A DNA stretch of 10,750 bases from Azoarcus sp. (GTDB lineage: Bacteria; Pseudomonadota; Gammaproteobacteria; Burkholderiales; Rhodocyclaceae): positions 1-10,750 of the forward strand of contig JAITCV010000080.1 in assembly GCA_031282905.1 (NCBI GenBank), in the 5' to 3' direction. The notes under the pieces are model-generated. The model saw only the letters and a list, made by a program, of their open reading frames with translations. It searched no databases and had not been told where the DNA came from. The translations under genes were made by a program, and so were the position numbers. Shown piece after piece: positions 1 to 6,641 of this stretch (position 1 is the stretch's first letter; the number at the start of each line of letters is the position of its first letter).

Positions 1-3000
1 CGCGTTGTCGAGGAAACGCCCCAGCGTAAACGTCTTGACCGGCTGCGGCGCATAGAGCGTGTACGAGAACATCGGCGAGGTGGCGTGAATGCGGTCACGA
101 TAGACGCTGGCGGTATTGCTCGCCGCTTCGCTCTCCAGTAAGGCTATGTCGGTATGGCCGGATTCGACATCGAGCAGCATCTGGAACACGTCGCAGTTGT
201 AGCCAGCCAGTGTCTTGACCTTGCTGGCGATGCCCGATATTGGCTGATGGTAGAGATAGATCGCGTCGCGCAGCGCCATATCGGCGTCCGTGCCGCTTCC
301 TGGCGTACCGGCACCTGGCGTACCCGGCGTGCCGCCGCCGGTGCCAGTGCCGCCGCCCGGCGTGGCTGGATTGAAAGAAAGCACTTCGATCTGTTCGATC
401 ATGTAGCCGTGTCTGTCGCCGGCTTGGCCAGTGCTGTATCCGCCCCATCCAAGCAGGATCCGATACACATCGCCGATGTCCAACACGCCGTTGCCTTGCG
501 CGCCCCAGGCACCTTGTTCGGCGAAGCTGAACAGGCCGGAATAAACCCCTTCGCTTTCCCTGAACAAGTAAGTGTTGAGCAGCCATACCTCGCCATTCGG
601 TTCATACAATTGCATCATCAGGGACGTGGGCGGGGGATTGGCGCTGGGAATATTTGCCACCCGCATGCGCAGGCCAGCCGTGCCGGCGAGTGTTCCCTGC
701 GGGATGGCGGCATATGGGAAAATCCATGAGTCCTTGTTGCTGTCCTTGATGGAGCCCGCCACGCTGACACTCGGGCAGGAAGCGCCCGCGGCTGAAGCAA
801 TTTCATCGACGTTCAACGAGACGATGTTGGCGCCCGCGCTGCCTATCCACTTCAGGCATCTTCCGTCTGCCAGCAGCGGGTCGGCAGGCAGCGTGGCAAT
901 GACAGTGGCGATATCGGGTTTCAACGTGATCCACACGGCATCGCTGTGCGCGCCTTTTGTCGCCCGCAACGTGACGTGACTTTTCTTGTCCACGAACCCG
1001 TTGGCCTGGAAACGGCAAGTCAGTTTATCGCCCGCGATCTGTGGCGGAGCCATCTGGACGAGGCCCGGCCCGGCGGCGCATTCGACCTGCAAGTTTCCCG
1101 CGCTATTCCCAAATGTATATGCACGCGCGGCGATCTCCACCGTGCTCCCTTCGGCGACGCTCACATCGATGTCGCTGGCGCCGCTGCTGCGGCGAGGGGA
1201 GGTATGTTCCTCGCCATCGATCAGCAAGGCGCCCGTGACCATGAGAGGCGGCAATCCGGAGACCTTCGGCGTGGGCGCGGTCACCATCCGGGCTGTCGCG
1301 GGTACATTATTGATTCCGGACAATAGCAGCGGTTTGATCGTGTTTTGCGGATTGGCGAGTGTCCGTCCGAAAATGTCCTTGATTTTCGTGGCGTTGCGCA
1401 GCGCCGCCGCATTGCCGCCGCCCCAGGTGACCGCGACGTACTCATCTCCTTTTTTGAAATAGACGGTGCGTCCCGGCGAGGTGGCGCATGCGCCGTGACA
1501 TTCGGAAGCCACCACCTTGGCATCCGCCAGATGGCGAGTGAGCACGGCGAGGGCGACATAGGCGGGTTTCGTGGAGAAATCGTCGCGCACGATGCCCCAG
1601 ATGTGGTATTCGCCTTCGAAGTATTCGCCGCCGATGAAATAGAACACGCGCTCGTAGCCGGTGGCGAAGCCGCTCGCATAGGTTCTGACCAGGAATTCCG
1701 CCTGCGCCAATTCGGCTGCTTGCCAATCGCCATCCGCGCCGCGATCTTGCGGCTGCAATGAATAGCCGCGCTCGGTAAACCAGCCGGATTTTCCGGCGAC
1801 GCCGTAATTGCTTTCCTGCTCCTTGACCGATGCGTCGAAGAAATTATCCAGATAATTGCTCAGGATGAAGGTGTTGTTGTCGACATCTCTGCCGTGGTGA
1901 TGCTGATTGCGCGTATCGAAGAAAGCGGCGCCGCCATTGAGATAGGTTTCCTCGAAGAAACGCCCCCCGCCCCGGGAAGCAGAGCCGATGAGGACGTTGA
2001 TGGCCGGATCGACGGATTTGACTCCAGCATAGAACGCCTTCAGTCCGCTGGCGTATTGGAACGGATAGCCCTTGAAGAAGTCTACCGCCTGTTGTTCATT
2101 CCAGTATTCGATGTTGCGCACCGTTTTGCCAAGATTCTCCGCGTATGCCCGCCCGAAATTGTAGATGGCGTTGTAATCGAGCGGTATTCCCGTCGCTCCC
2201 GCGCACGCGGGTGCATTGTGGAACACCTGTACCGATTCCATGCGGGCGGCCTTGATGGCCTTGGCCACCCAGTCGTAACGCGCACCGCTGCCGGGCGCCA
2301 ATCCCCAATTCGTGGGCAGGCAATTTCCATCATCAGCCCACGTCAGCCGATCACGCAGCGTTCCAACCCCGGCCTTGCGCAATATTTCCAGAAAAGGCAC
2401 GACCTGGTTTTCACTCTTTGCGCCTATTCCCCAGCTCACCCCGGTATCCAGGCCGAAGCGCACGTCGTTGGGCGGCGGGTCATTGGGCAGTACGGCCAGC
2501 GTACTCTTCCAGCCTCCCGCCACCACATTCGACTGAATGAATTGCACGCTCGCCGTGTAATGGCCGATGGGCTGCTTGCCGAAATCGATGGTGGTTACGT
2601 CCTGGGTATTACTTTTCGTAATGATGGGAGAATTGACAAGATTCCCATCGAGATCGCGCAATTGCATCTTGAATGTCCCCACGGCATTTGCCGGCACGGT
2701 GGAAAAACGCCAACGGGCATCTTCCACCTCCGTGATCACCGTGTTCACCTCTTCGACCATCACCGCCACGCCGGGGGATACCGTGAGACCATTTATTTGC
2801 CATGTTCCGCGAACGTTATCCGCAGAGGTTCTGGTGCTCACGGCCCGCACCCGGATTTCGACTTTCGCGGCGCCGTTCGGCACGGCAATGGCTTCATTGA
2901 AGGCGAGGCCGGAATATTCGCCGAGCCACGGCCCATATTCCTTGACCAACAATTGCCCGCCGCTGCCGTTGAGAAACCGCGCCACGACAAACCCGCGCGC

Positions 3001-3246
3001 GCGGTTGAGTTCCGATTTCAGGGTGCCAAGCAGATGAATCGCGCTATCGCCCGGCGCAAATGTACAGGTGAACGCGGTTGATTCTTGAATCTTTTGTGTT
3101 TCATTTGCCGTTCTGGGGAGCGCCAACACAGTGAGACTGGCGGGCGCACCGCCGCATGACAAGGCCGAAGCGGGAAGCGGGGCCAGCAGCGCAAGGACAG
3201 CCCCGAAAATTATGATGATAGGATGTGGCATGATTTTCTTTTCCAT
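1..3246 (-). CDS. Secreted multidomain glycoside hydrolase, clan GH-A (GH39/PslG-like), 3' end beyond window
   Basis: One uninterrupted minus-strand frame of 1082 codons, translated by hand, runs off the left edge, so the protein is incomplete at its C-terminus. Residues 1-28 form a signal peptide: KK, then a hydrophobic core (IIIIFGAVLALLA), then ASA|L. Residues 31-260 are beta-rich. From about 263 a TIM-barrel hydrolase begins (RFGLDTGVSWG; TLRDRLTW at 296-303). EYWNEQ places the candidate acid/base at E384, and WFTERGYS places the candidate nucleophile at E492. The order NE then TE and the roughly 108-residue spacing fit retaining clan GH-A enzymes, as in PslG. Residues 640-960 are further, unrecognised segments. 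A Gly/Thr/Pro linker (about 963-985) precedes another domain. Several cysteines suggest disulfides in an exported protein. I infer a polysaccharide substrate; its identity is unknown. In-frame ATGs also occur at 3258 and 3231; 3246 gives the most natural signal peptide, though no start has a clear Shine-Dalgarno. It follows ssb after a terminator. Confidence 0.72.
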   Translation of the reverse strand, partial: MEKKIMPHPIIIIFGAVLALLAPLPASALSCGGAPASLTVLALPRTANETQKIQESTAFTCTFAPGDSAIHLLGTLKSELNRARGFVVARFLNGSGGQLLVKEYGPWLGEYSGLAFNEAIAVPNGAAKVEIRVRAVSTRTSADNVRGTWQINGLTVSPGVAVMVEEVNTVITEVEDARWRFSTVPANAVGTFKMQLRDLDGNLVNSPIITKSNTQDVTTIDFGKQPIGHYTASVQFIQSNVVAGGWKSTLAVLPNDPPPNDVRFGLDTGVSWGIGAKSENQVVPFLEILRKAGVGTLRDRLTWADDGNCLPTNWGLAPGSGARYDWVAKAIKAARMESVQVFHNAPACAGATGIPLDYNAIYNFGRAYAENLGKTVRNIEYWNEQQAVDFFKGYPFQYASGLKAFYAGVKSVDPAINVLIGSASRGGGRFFEETYLNGGAAFFDTRNQHHHGRDVDNNTFILSNYLDNFFDASVKEQESNYGVAGKSGWFTERGYSLQPQDRGADGDWQAAELAQAEFLVRTYASGFATGYERVFYFIGGEYFEGEYHIWGIVRDDFSTKPAYVALAVLTRHLADAKVVASECHGACATSPGRTVYFKKGDEYVAVTWGGGNAAALRNATKIKDIFGRTLANPQNTIKPLLLSGINNVPATARMVTAPTPKVSGLPPLMVTGALLIDGEEHTSPRRSSGASDIDVSVAEGSTVEIAARAYTFGNSAGNLQVECAAGPGLVQMAPPQIAGDKLTCRFQANGFVDKKSHVTLRATKGAHSDAVWITLKPDIATVIATLPADPLLADGRCLKWIGSAGANIVSLNVDEIASAAGASCPSVSVAGSIKDSNKDSWIFPYAAIPQGTLAGTAGLRMRVANIPSANPPPTSLMMQLYEPNGEVWLLNTYLFRESEGVYSGLFSFAEQGAWGAQGNGVLDIGDVYRILLGWGGYSTGQAGDRHGYMIEQIEVLSFNPATPGGGTGTGGGTPGTPGAGTPGSGTDADMALRDAIYLYHQPISGIASKVKTLAGYNCDVFQMLLDVESGHTDIALLESEAASNTASVYRDRIHATSPMFSYTLYAPQPVKTFTLGRFLDNA

Positions 3247-3261
3247 CGAGAACACCATTTG

Positions 3262-3293
3262 AAAACATGAAAATGGCGGCCAATGGCCGCCAT
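3262..3293 (-). terminator. Intrinsic terminator after ssb
   Basis: A perfect 9 bp inverted repeat (ATGGCGGCC / GGCCGCCAT, 3-base loop) begins six bases after the ssb stop. On the minus strand it is followed by TTT, CATG and TTTT, a somewhat interrupted U tract. It separates ssb from the secreted hydrolase gene, whose first possible start codon is only about 15 bases beyond the stem. Confidence 0.7.
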
Positions 3294-3298
3294 CTCGT

Positions 3299-3796
3299 TC
3301 AGAACGGGATATCGTCGTCGAAATTGCCGAAACCATCCGACGCGGGCGGCTGCGGGGAAGATGGAGGCGCTGGAGGCGCGGCGGACGGCGCGGCAGGCCG
3401 GGAAGGCGCGGGCGCGGGCCGTTCGCCCCAATCGCCGCCGCCCGGCGGTTCGCCACCGCCTTCACGGCGGCCCAGCATCTTCATTTCATCGGCACGGATT
3501 TCGGTGCTGTAGCGTTCAACGCCTTCCTTGTCCGTCCACTTGCGTGTTTGCAGACGGCCCTCGACGTAGACCTGGCTGCCTTTTTTCAGGTATTGCGCGG
3601 CAATTTCGGCCAGACGGCTGAAAAACACCACGCGGTGCCATTCGGTCGCGTCGCGGCGCTCGCCGGTGGTCTTGTCTTTCCAGGTCTCGGTGGTGGCAAG
3701 GGTGATGTTGGTGACCGCATCGCCACTGGGCATGTAGCGCGTTTCCGGATCGCGCCCCAGATTGCCGATCAGCAGGACTTTGTTCAGAGAGGCCAT
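3299..3796 (-). CDS. ssb: Single-stranded DNA-binding protein
   Basis: Encodes 165 residues, a normal length for bacterial SSB, which coats single-stranded DNA in replication, recombination and repair. The N-terminal OB fold (about 1-110) opens with MASLNKVLLIGNLGRDPE and contains the conserved TEWHRVVFF segment with W53. It is followed by a disordered Gly/Pro/Ala linker (about 112-155) and the acidic tip DDDIPF (160-165), which recruits partner proteins in this family. The start is supported by AAGGAG at 3805-3810, eight bases before ATG. It lies 36 bases downstream of the MFS transporter gene on the same strand, so the two are probably co-transcribed, and it ends at an intrinsic terminator. 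The MFS-ssb order is common in betaproteobacteria; uvrA, which often accompanies the pair there, is not in this window. Confidence 0.97.
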   Translation of the reverse strand: MASLNKVLLIGNLGRDPETRYMPSGDAVTNITLATTETWKDKTTGERRDATEWHRVVFFSRLAEIAAQYLKKGSQVYVEGRLQTRKWTDKEGVERYSTEIRADEMKMLGRREGGGEPPGGGDWGERPAPAPSRPAAPSAAPPAPPSSPQPPASDGFGNFDDDIPF

Positions 3797-3832
3797 TTCT
3801 GTTTCTCCTTGGTGATTGATTCCATTACATTA

Positions 3833-5041
3833 TCATGATTTGCCGCCTGGTGGCGTGCGCGCCAGCGGAGGCCGCATCGTCACGGCCAGCGCCAGCCAGA
3901 AGAGCGCCAGCATGCCACAGGCCAGGCTCACCCCGCGCTGCCCAAAATGCTGGGCAAGCCAGCCGCCCGCCGCGCCGCCGAGAAACAGCCCGACCGATTG
4001 CAAGGTGCTGTAGACCCCGAGCGCCGTTCCCTTGATGGCGGGGGAGACGATGCGCGAAATCCACGACGGCTGGGTTGCTTCCAGGATGTTGAAGGCCACG
4101 AAAAAGAGCGCGAGCCACCAGCCGATCCAGCCCACACTGTCCGCCCAGGCATACAGCCCGAGTTGCACCAGGGCGAGCAGGGCGATCGCGGCGATGAACA
4201 CCTGCTTGAAACGTCCATGACGTTCGGCGGCAATGACCGCGGGCACCATGACCACGAACGAGAGCAGCACCGCCGACAGGTAAACCTTCCAGTGATTGGC
4301 GAGCGCCAGTCCGCCGGCAACCAGCGCCGCAGGCACCGTGATCCACATCATGATCTGGATGAGATGGAGGACGAACACGCCGAAGTTGAGCCGCATCAAC
4401 GCGCCATTGGCGAGGATATCGGCAAGCGCGCCGCCACTCGCGCGCGGCAGCGGCGGCGCGACCGGCACCACCCAGACCACCAACGCCATCGCACCGACGG
4501 CGAGCGCGGCAATCAGCCAGAACATGCCCGCCATGCCGATCATGGCATAAAGCGGCGGCGCGGCCACCATCGACAACGCGAACACCAGGCCGATGCTCGA
4601 GCCGATCATCGCCATCACCTTGCCGCGATGTCGCTCGCGGGTGAGATCGGCGGCGAGCGCGGTGACCGCCGCCGAAATCGCTCCCGCGCCCTGGATGATC
4701 CGTCCGGCGATGATCGTGTGGATATCCCCAGCCAACGCCGCGACCGCGCTGCCAATCACGAAAAGCAGCAATCCAAAAAGAATGACCGGTTTCCTGCCGA
4801 AACGATCGGAGGCCGCGCCGAAGGCGATCTGCAACAGCGCCTGGGTCAGCCCATACGCCCCGATCGCCAACCCGACCAAGGTGGCGTCGTCTCCGCCCGG
4901 CAACGAACGCGCATGCACGGCGAACACCGGCAGGATCAGGAACAAACCGAACATGCGCAAGGCAAAGATGAGCGCAAGACTCACCCCCGCGCGGCGTTCG
5001 GCGGGGCTCATCGGGTCACGCGCGGAAAGGAAGGAAGACAT
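3833..5041 (-). CDS. Major facilitator superfamily transporter
   Basis: About 402 residues, rich in hydrophobic helices, consistent with a 12-helix inner-membrane secondary transporter. The MFS motif A loop between helices 2 and 3 is visible as SDRFGRKP (about residues 78-85), preceded by GAYGLTQALLQIAFGA. The first helix reads LALIFALRMFGLFLILPVF, a form typical of proteobacterial drug/sugar-type MFS proteins encoded next to ssb. The substrate cannot be read from the sequence. The frame is open to a TTG at 5071, but a probable -10 box (TAGAAT, 5085-5090) would leave almost no leader for that start, so I prefer ATG 5041. ATG 5011 (MSPAERRAG) is also plausible, since the conserved part begins there. 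No start has a good Shine-Dalgarno. ssb follows after 36 bases. Confidence 0.93.
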   Translation of the reverse strand: MSSFLSARDPMSPAERRAGVSLALIFALRMFGLFLILPVFAVHARSLPGGDDATLVGLAIGAYGLTQALLQIAFGAASDRFGRKPVILFGLLLFVIGSAVAALAGDIHTIIAGRIIQGAGAISAAVTALAADLTRERHRGKVMAMIGSSIGLVFALSMVAAPPLYAMIGMAGMFWLIAALAVGAMALVVWVVPVAPPLPRASGGALADILANGALMRLNFGVFVLHLIQIMMWITVPAALVAGGLALANHWKVYLSAVLLSFVVMVPAVIAAERHGRFKQVFIAAIALLALVQLGLYAWADSVGWIGWWLALFFVAFNILEATQPSWISRIVSPAIKGTALGVYSTLQSVGLFLGGAAGGWLAQHFGQRGVSLACGMLALFWLALAVTMRPPLARTPPGGKS

Positions 5042-5049
5042 GCGGGGGC

Positions 5050-5089
5050 AGAATCGCGGAAAGAGCGGCAATGAAAAGGCCGCGATTCT
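5050..5089. repeat. 10 bp inverted repeat at the MFS promoter (possible operator)
   Basis: AGAATCGCGG (5050-5059) and CCGCGATTCT (5080-5089) are perfect reverse complements separated by 20 bases. The distal arm overlaps the proposed -10 box, and the other arm lies just upstream of ATG 5041. The position would suit a repressor site for the transporter. A folded leader is possible only if transcription starts further upstream than proposed. Confidence 0.4.
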
Positions 5090-5114
5090 AACAGGGACGG
5101 GAAACAGATGTCTG
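5085..5114 (-). promoter_or_regulatory. Putative promoter for MFS-ssb
   Basis: On the minus strand TAGAAT (5090 to 5085) is a good -10 match. CAGACA (5114 to 5109), 18 bases upstream, shares GACA with the -35 consensus. Transcription would begin near 5078, giving a leader of roughly 35 bases to ATG 5041. The -10 overlaps one arm of a 10 bp inverted repeat. The call is from base composition and position only. Confidence 0.4.
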
Positions 5115-5173
5115 CGCAGCGGCAGTACCGCGCAGTAGCGCGAAACAGGACGGAAAACCGGAGAAAAACGAGG

Positions 5174-5189
5174 AAAAACGGGCGACCCG
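5174..5189 (-). terminator. Weak terminator-like hairpin after lpxH
   Basis: On the minus strand CGGG-TCG-CCCG is followed at once by TTTTT, then CC and a second T-rich run. The 4 bp stem is short, so this may be an inefficient terminator for the ppiA-ppiB-lpxH unit. The spacer 5100-5255 holds no convincing gene. Confidence 0.35.
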
Positions 5190-5240
5190 CATGTCAGTGG
5201 GGCGTCATGGTTTTCCCGATCATATGACGAGACCTATTCG

Positions 5241-5270
5241 TCCAGACAAGCCCGTTCATTCCAGACAAGC
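5241..5270. repeat. 11 bp direct repeat at the lpxH 3' end, 19 bp period
   Basis: TCCAGACAAGC occurs at 5241-5251 and 5260-5270. The second copy encodes the last residues of LpxH (ACLE), just before its TGA. The first copy lies immediately beyond the stop. It looks like a small tandem duplication spanning the gene end. Confidence 0.6.
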
Positions 5271-6008
5271 ATATTCGGTAAATGCCGCGCCATCGAACGC
5301 CAGCCAGGTTGGATGGTCGCGCCAGTCGGCGAGTACATGACGCGCGCAGACATGGCCGTCGACGAGATGGCTGTGGCGGGCTGGGCGATGGGTGTGGCCG
5401 TGAATCAGGATGGGGTAGGCGTGCGCGCGCAGGCAACGGGCGATGGCGTCGGCGTTGACGTCCATGATCTCCAGGGGTTTTTCCCGTTTGGCGGCTTCGC
5501 TTTGCGCGCGCAGGCGGGCGATGAGCTGTTTGCGCGTGGCGAGGGGTTGGGCAAGAAACATCGCTTGCCAGTCCGGGGAGTGCACTTGTTGACGAAAGTC
5601 CTGATAGGCCAGATCGTCGGTACAGAATTCGTCGCCATGGGTGACGAGGATGCGCAGGCCGCCAAGGGAAAGCAGGGCCTGATCGGGTAACAGGGTGAGC
5701 CCGGCGCGGCGGGCGAACTCCGTGCCGACAAGGACGTCGCGGTTGCCTGGGACGAAAAAGATCGTGGTGACGGCGGAAAGCTCGCGCAGCCAGGCGCAGA
5801 TTTGCTGGTTGAACGGGTCGGCGGCATCGTCGTCGCCCGCCCAGGATTCGAACAGGTCGCCAAGAATGTAGAGATGGCCCGCCGCGCGCGCCGGGCCATG
5901 GAGAAAAGCGTCAAACGCGGCGGCGGTCTCCGGGGAACCGGCGGCGAGGTGCAGGTCGGCAATGAAAAAGGCCGGCAAGGCGCTTGCCGGACCGGCGCAT
6001 GAAGCCAT
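5256..6008 (-). CDS. lpxH: UDP-2,3-diacylglucosamine diphosphatase LpxH
   Basis: A 250-residue metallophosphoesterase that, in this family, hydrolyses UDP-2,3-diacylglucosamine to lipid X and UMP on the inner face of the cytoplasmic membrane during lipid A synthesis. The metal-binding set is complete and correctly spaced: D18 and H20 (ADLHL), D51 (GDLFE), N89 (GNRD), H124 (THGDEF), and H205/H207 in HGHTHRP. These are offset by exactly ten residues from the E. coli enzyme, so the N-terminus is about ten residues longer than usual. ATG 6008 has no evident Shine-Dalgarno, and no other Met precedes the DLH motif. Codons 7-15 encode a terminator-shaped hairpin plus T5, which makes the start and its control uncertain. 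It lies 34 bases after ppiB on the same strand; the ppiB-lpxH pairing is familiar in betaproteobacteria. Confidence 0.94.
   Translation of the reverse strand: MASCAGPASALPAFFIADLHLAAGSPETAAAFDAFLHGPARAAGHLYILGDLFESWAGDDDAADPFNQQICAWLRELSAVTTIFFVPGNRDVLVGTEFARRAGLTLLPDQALLSLGGLRILVTHGDEFCTDDLAYQDFRQQVHSPDWQAMFLAQPLATRKQLIARLRAQSEAAKREKPLEIMDVNADAIARCLRAHAYPILIHGHTHRPARHSHLVDGHVCARHVLADWRDHPTWLAFDGAAFTEYACLE
5965..5990 (-). terminator. Terminator-shaped hairpin inside the lpxH start region
   Basis: On the minus strand CCGGCAAG-CGC-CTTGCCGG is a perfect 8 bp GC-rich stem with a 3-base loop, followed two bases later by TTTTT. It has the form of an intrinsic terminator. It starts 52 bases after the ppiB stop, yet it encodes residues 7-15 of LpxH as annotated. 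It may terminate or attenuate ppiB transcripts, with translating ribosomes allowing read-through; this mechanism is inferred. Confidence 0.55.
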
Positions 6009-6042
6009 CGTAAATGAAATGAGCGGATCGAACTGGTCGGGT

Positions 6043-6537
6043 TCAGACGATTTCGGCGCGCTCGATGATCACGTCTTCGCGGGGCACGTCCTGGTGGAAG
6101 CCTTTCGAGCCGGTCGTGACCTGACGGATTTTGTCTACCACATCGAGGCCGTCGGTGACATGGCCGAATACGCAGTAGCCCCAACCTTGCGGGTCGGGGG
6201 CGCGGAAGTCGAGCGCCTTGTTGTCGGTGACATTGATGAAGAATTGCGCGGTGGCCGAGTGCGGCTCGCTGGTGCGGGCCATGGCGATGGTGCCCCGCGT
6301 GTTTTTCAGGCCGTTGTCGGCTTCATTCCTGATCGCTTCCTGGGTGGCTTTTTGCTTCATGCCCGGCTCGAAGCCGCCGCCCTGGATCATGAAGTCCTTG
6401 ATCACGCGGTGAAAAATCGTATTGTCATAGTGGCCGGCGGTGACGTAGGCGAGAAAATTCTCGACCGTGACCGGGGCCTTGTCGGCATCGAGTTCGAGGG
6501 TGATGACGCCGTGGCTGGTATGCAGTTTTACTGTCAT
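6043..6537 (-). CDS. ppiB: Cytoplasmic peptidyl-prolyl cis-trans isomerase B (cyclophilin)
   Basis: A 164-residue cyclophilin that catalyses cis-trans isomerisation of X-Pro bonds. There is no signal peptide, so it is cytoplasmic. The full cyclophilin core is present: FHRVIKDFMIQGGGFEPGM with R44, F49 and Q52, then MARTSEPHSATAQFFINV, then GWGYCVFG and the C-terminal HQDVPREDVIIE block. It resembles E. coli PpiB closely in both length and these motifs. The start is supported by GGAG in CCCACGGAGC (6544-6553), a few bases before ATG. It is preceded by ppiA after 104 bases containing a long RNA stem, and followed by lpxH after 34 bases, so it is probably part of a ppiA-ppiB-lpxH transcript. Confidence 0.97.
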   Translation of the reverse strand: MTVKLHTSHGVITLELDADKAPVTVENFLAYVTAGHYDNTIFHRVIKDFMIQGGGFEPGMKQKATQEAIRNEADNGLKNTRGTIAMARTSEPHSATAQFFINVTDNKALDFRAPDPQGWGYCVFGHVTDGLDVVDKIRQVTTGSKGFHQDVPREDVIIERAEIV

Positions 6538-6559
6538 GGCAATGCTCCGTGGGTTATGT

Positions 6560-6638
6560 CATTTCCAGATCGGAGACTTATCGACTTCGCCTTGCCATTG
6601 CACTGGCTCGTCTTCGCCCCATGAACGACCTGGAAATG
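6560..6638 (-). repeat. Intercistronic 13 bp inverted repeat between ppiA and ppiB
   Basis: CATTTCCAGATCG (6560-6572) and CGACCTGGAAATG (6626-6638) are inverted repeats with one difference. In a minus-strand transcript that position becomes a G-U pair, so all 13 positions pair. The 53-base interior contains a small hairpin (GCCA / TGGC, 6594-6607). The outer arm starts just after the ppiA stop, and the inner end is about 22 bases before ppiB ATG, leaving its Shine-Dalgarno free. The function is unknown; mRNA stabilisation or processing are possibilities. Confidence 0.55.
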
Positions 6639-6641
6639 GAA

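Noticed and set aside
301..360. GC-rich repetitive stretch as a possible repeat array
   Set aside because: It is explained by codons for a Gly/Thr/Pro protein linker in the minus frame.
1894..3081. 395-codon plus-strand open frame opposite the secreted hydrolase
   Set aside because: The minus frame carries a signal peptide and recognisable catalytic motifs. The plus product has no recognisable domain and is a GC-rich antisense shadow.
3947..5074. 375-codon plus-strand open frame opposite the MFS gene
   Set aside because: The product is a low-complexity Arg/His/Glu-rich sequence, the expected complement of a hydrophobic membrane protein gene.
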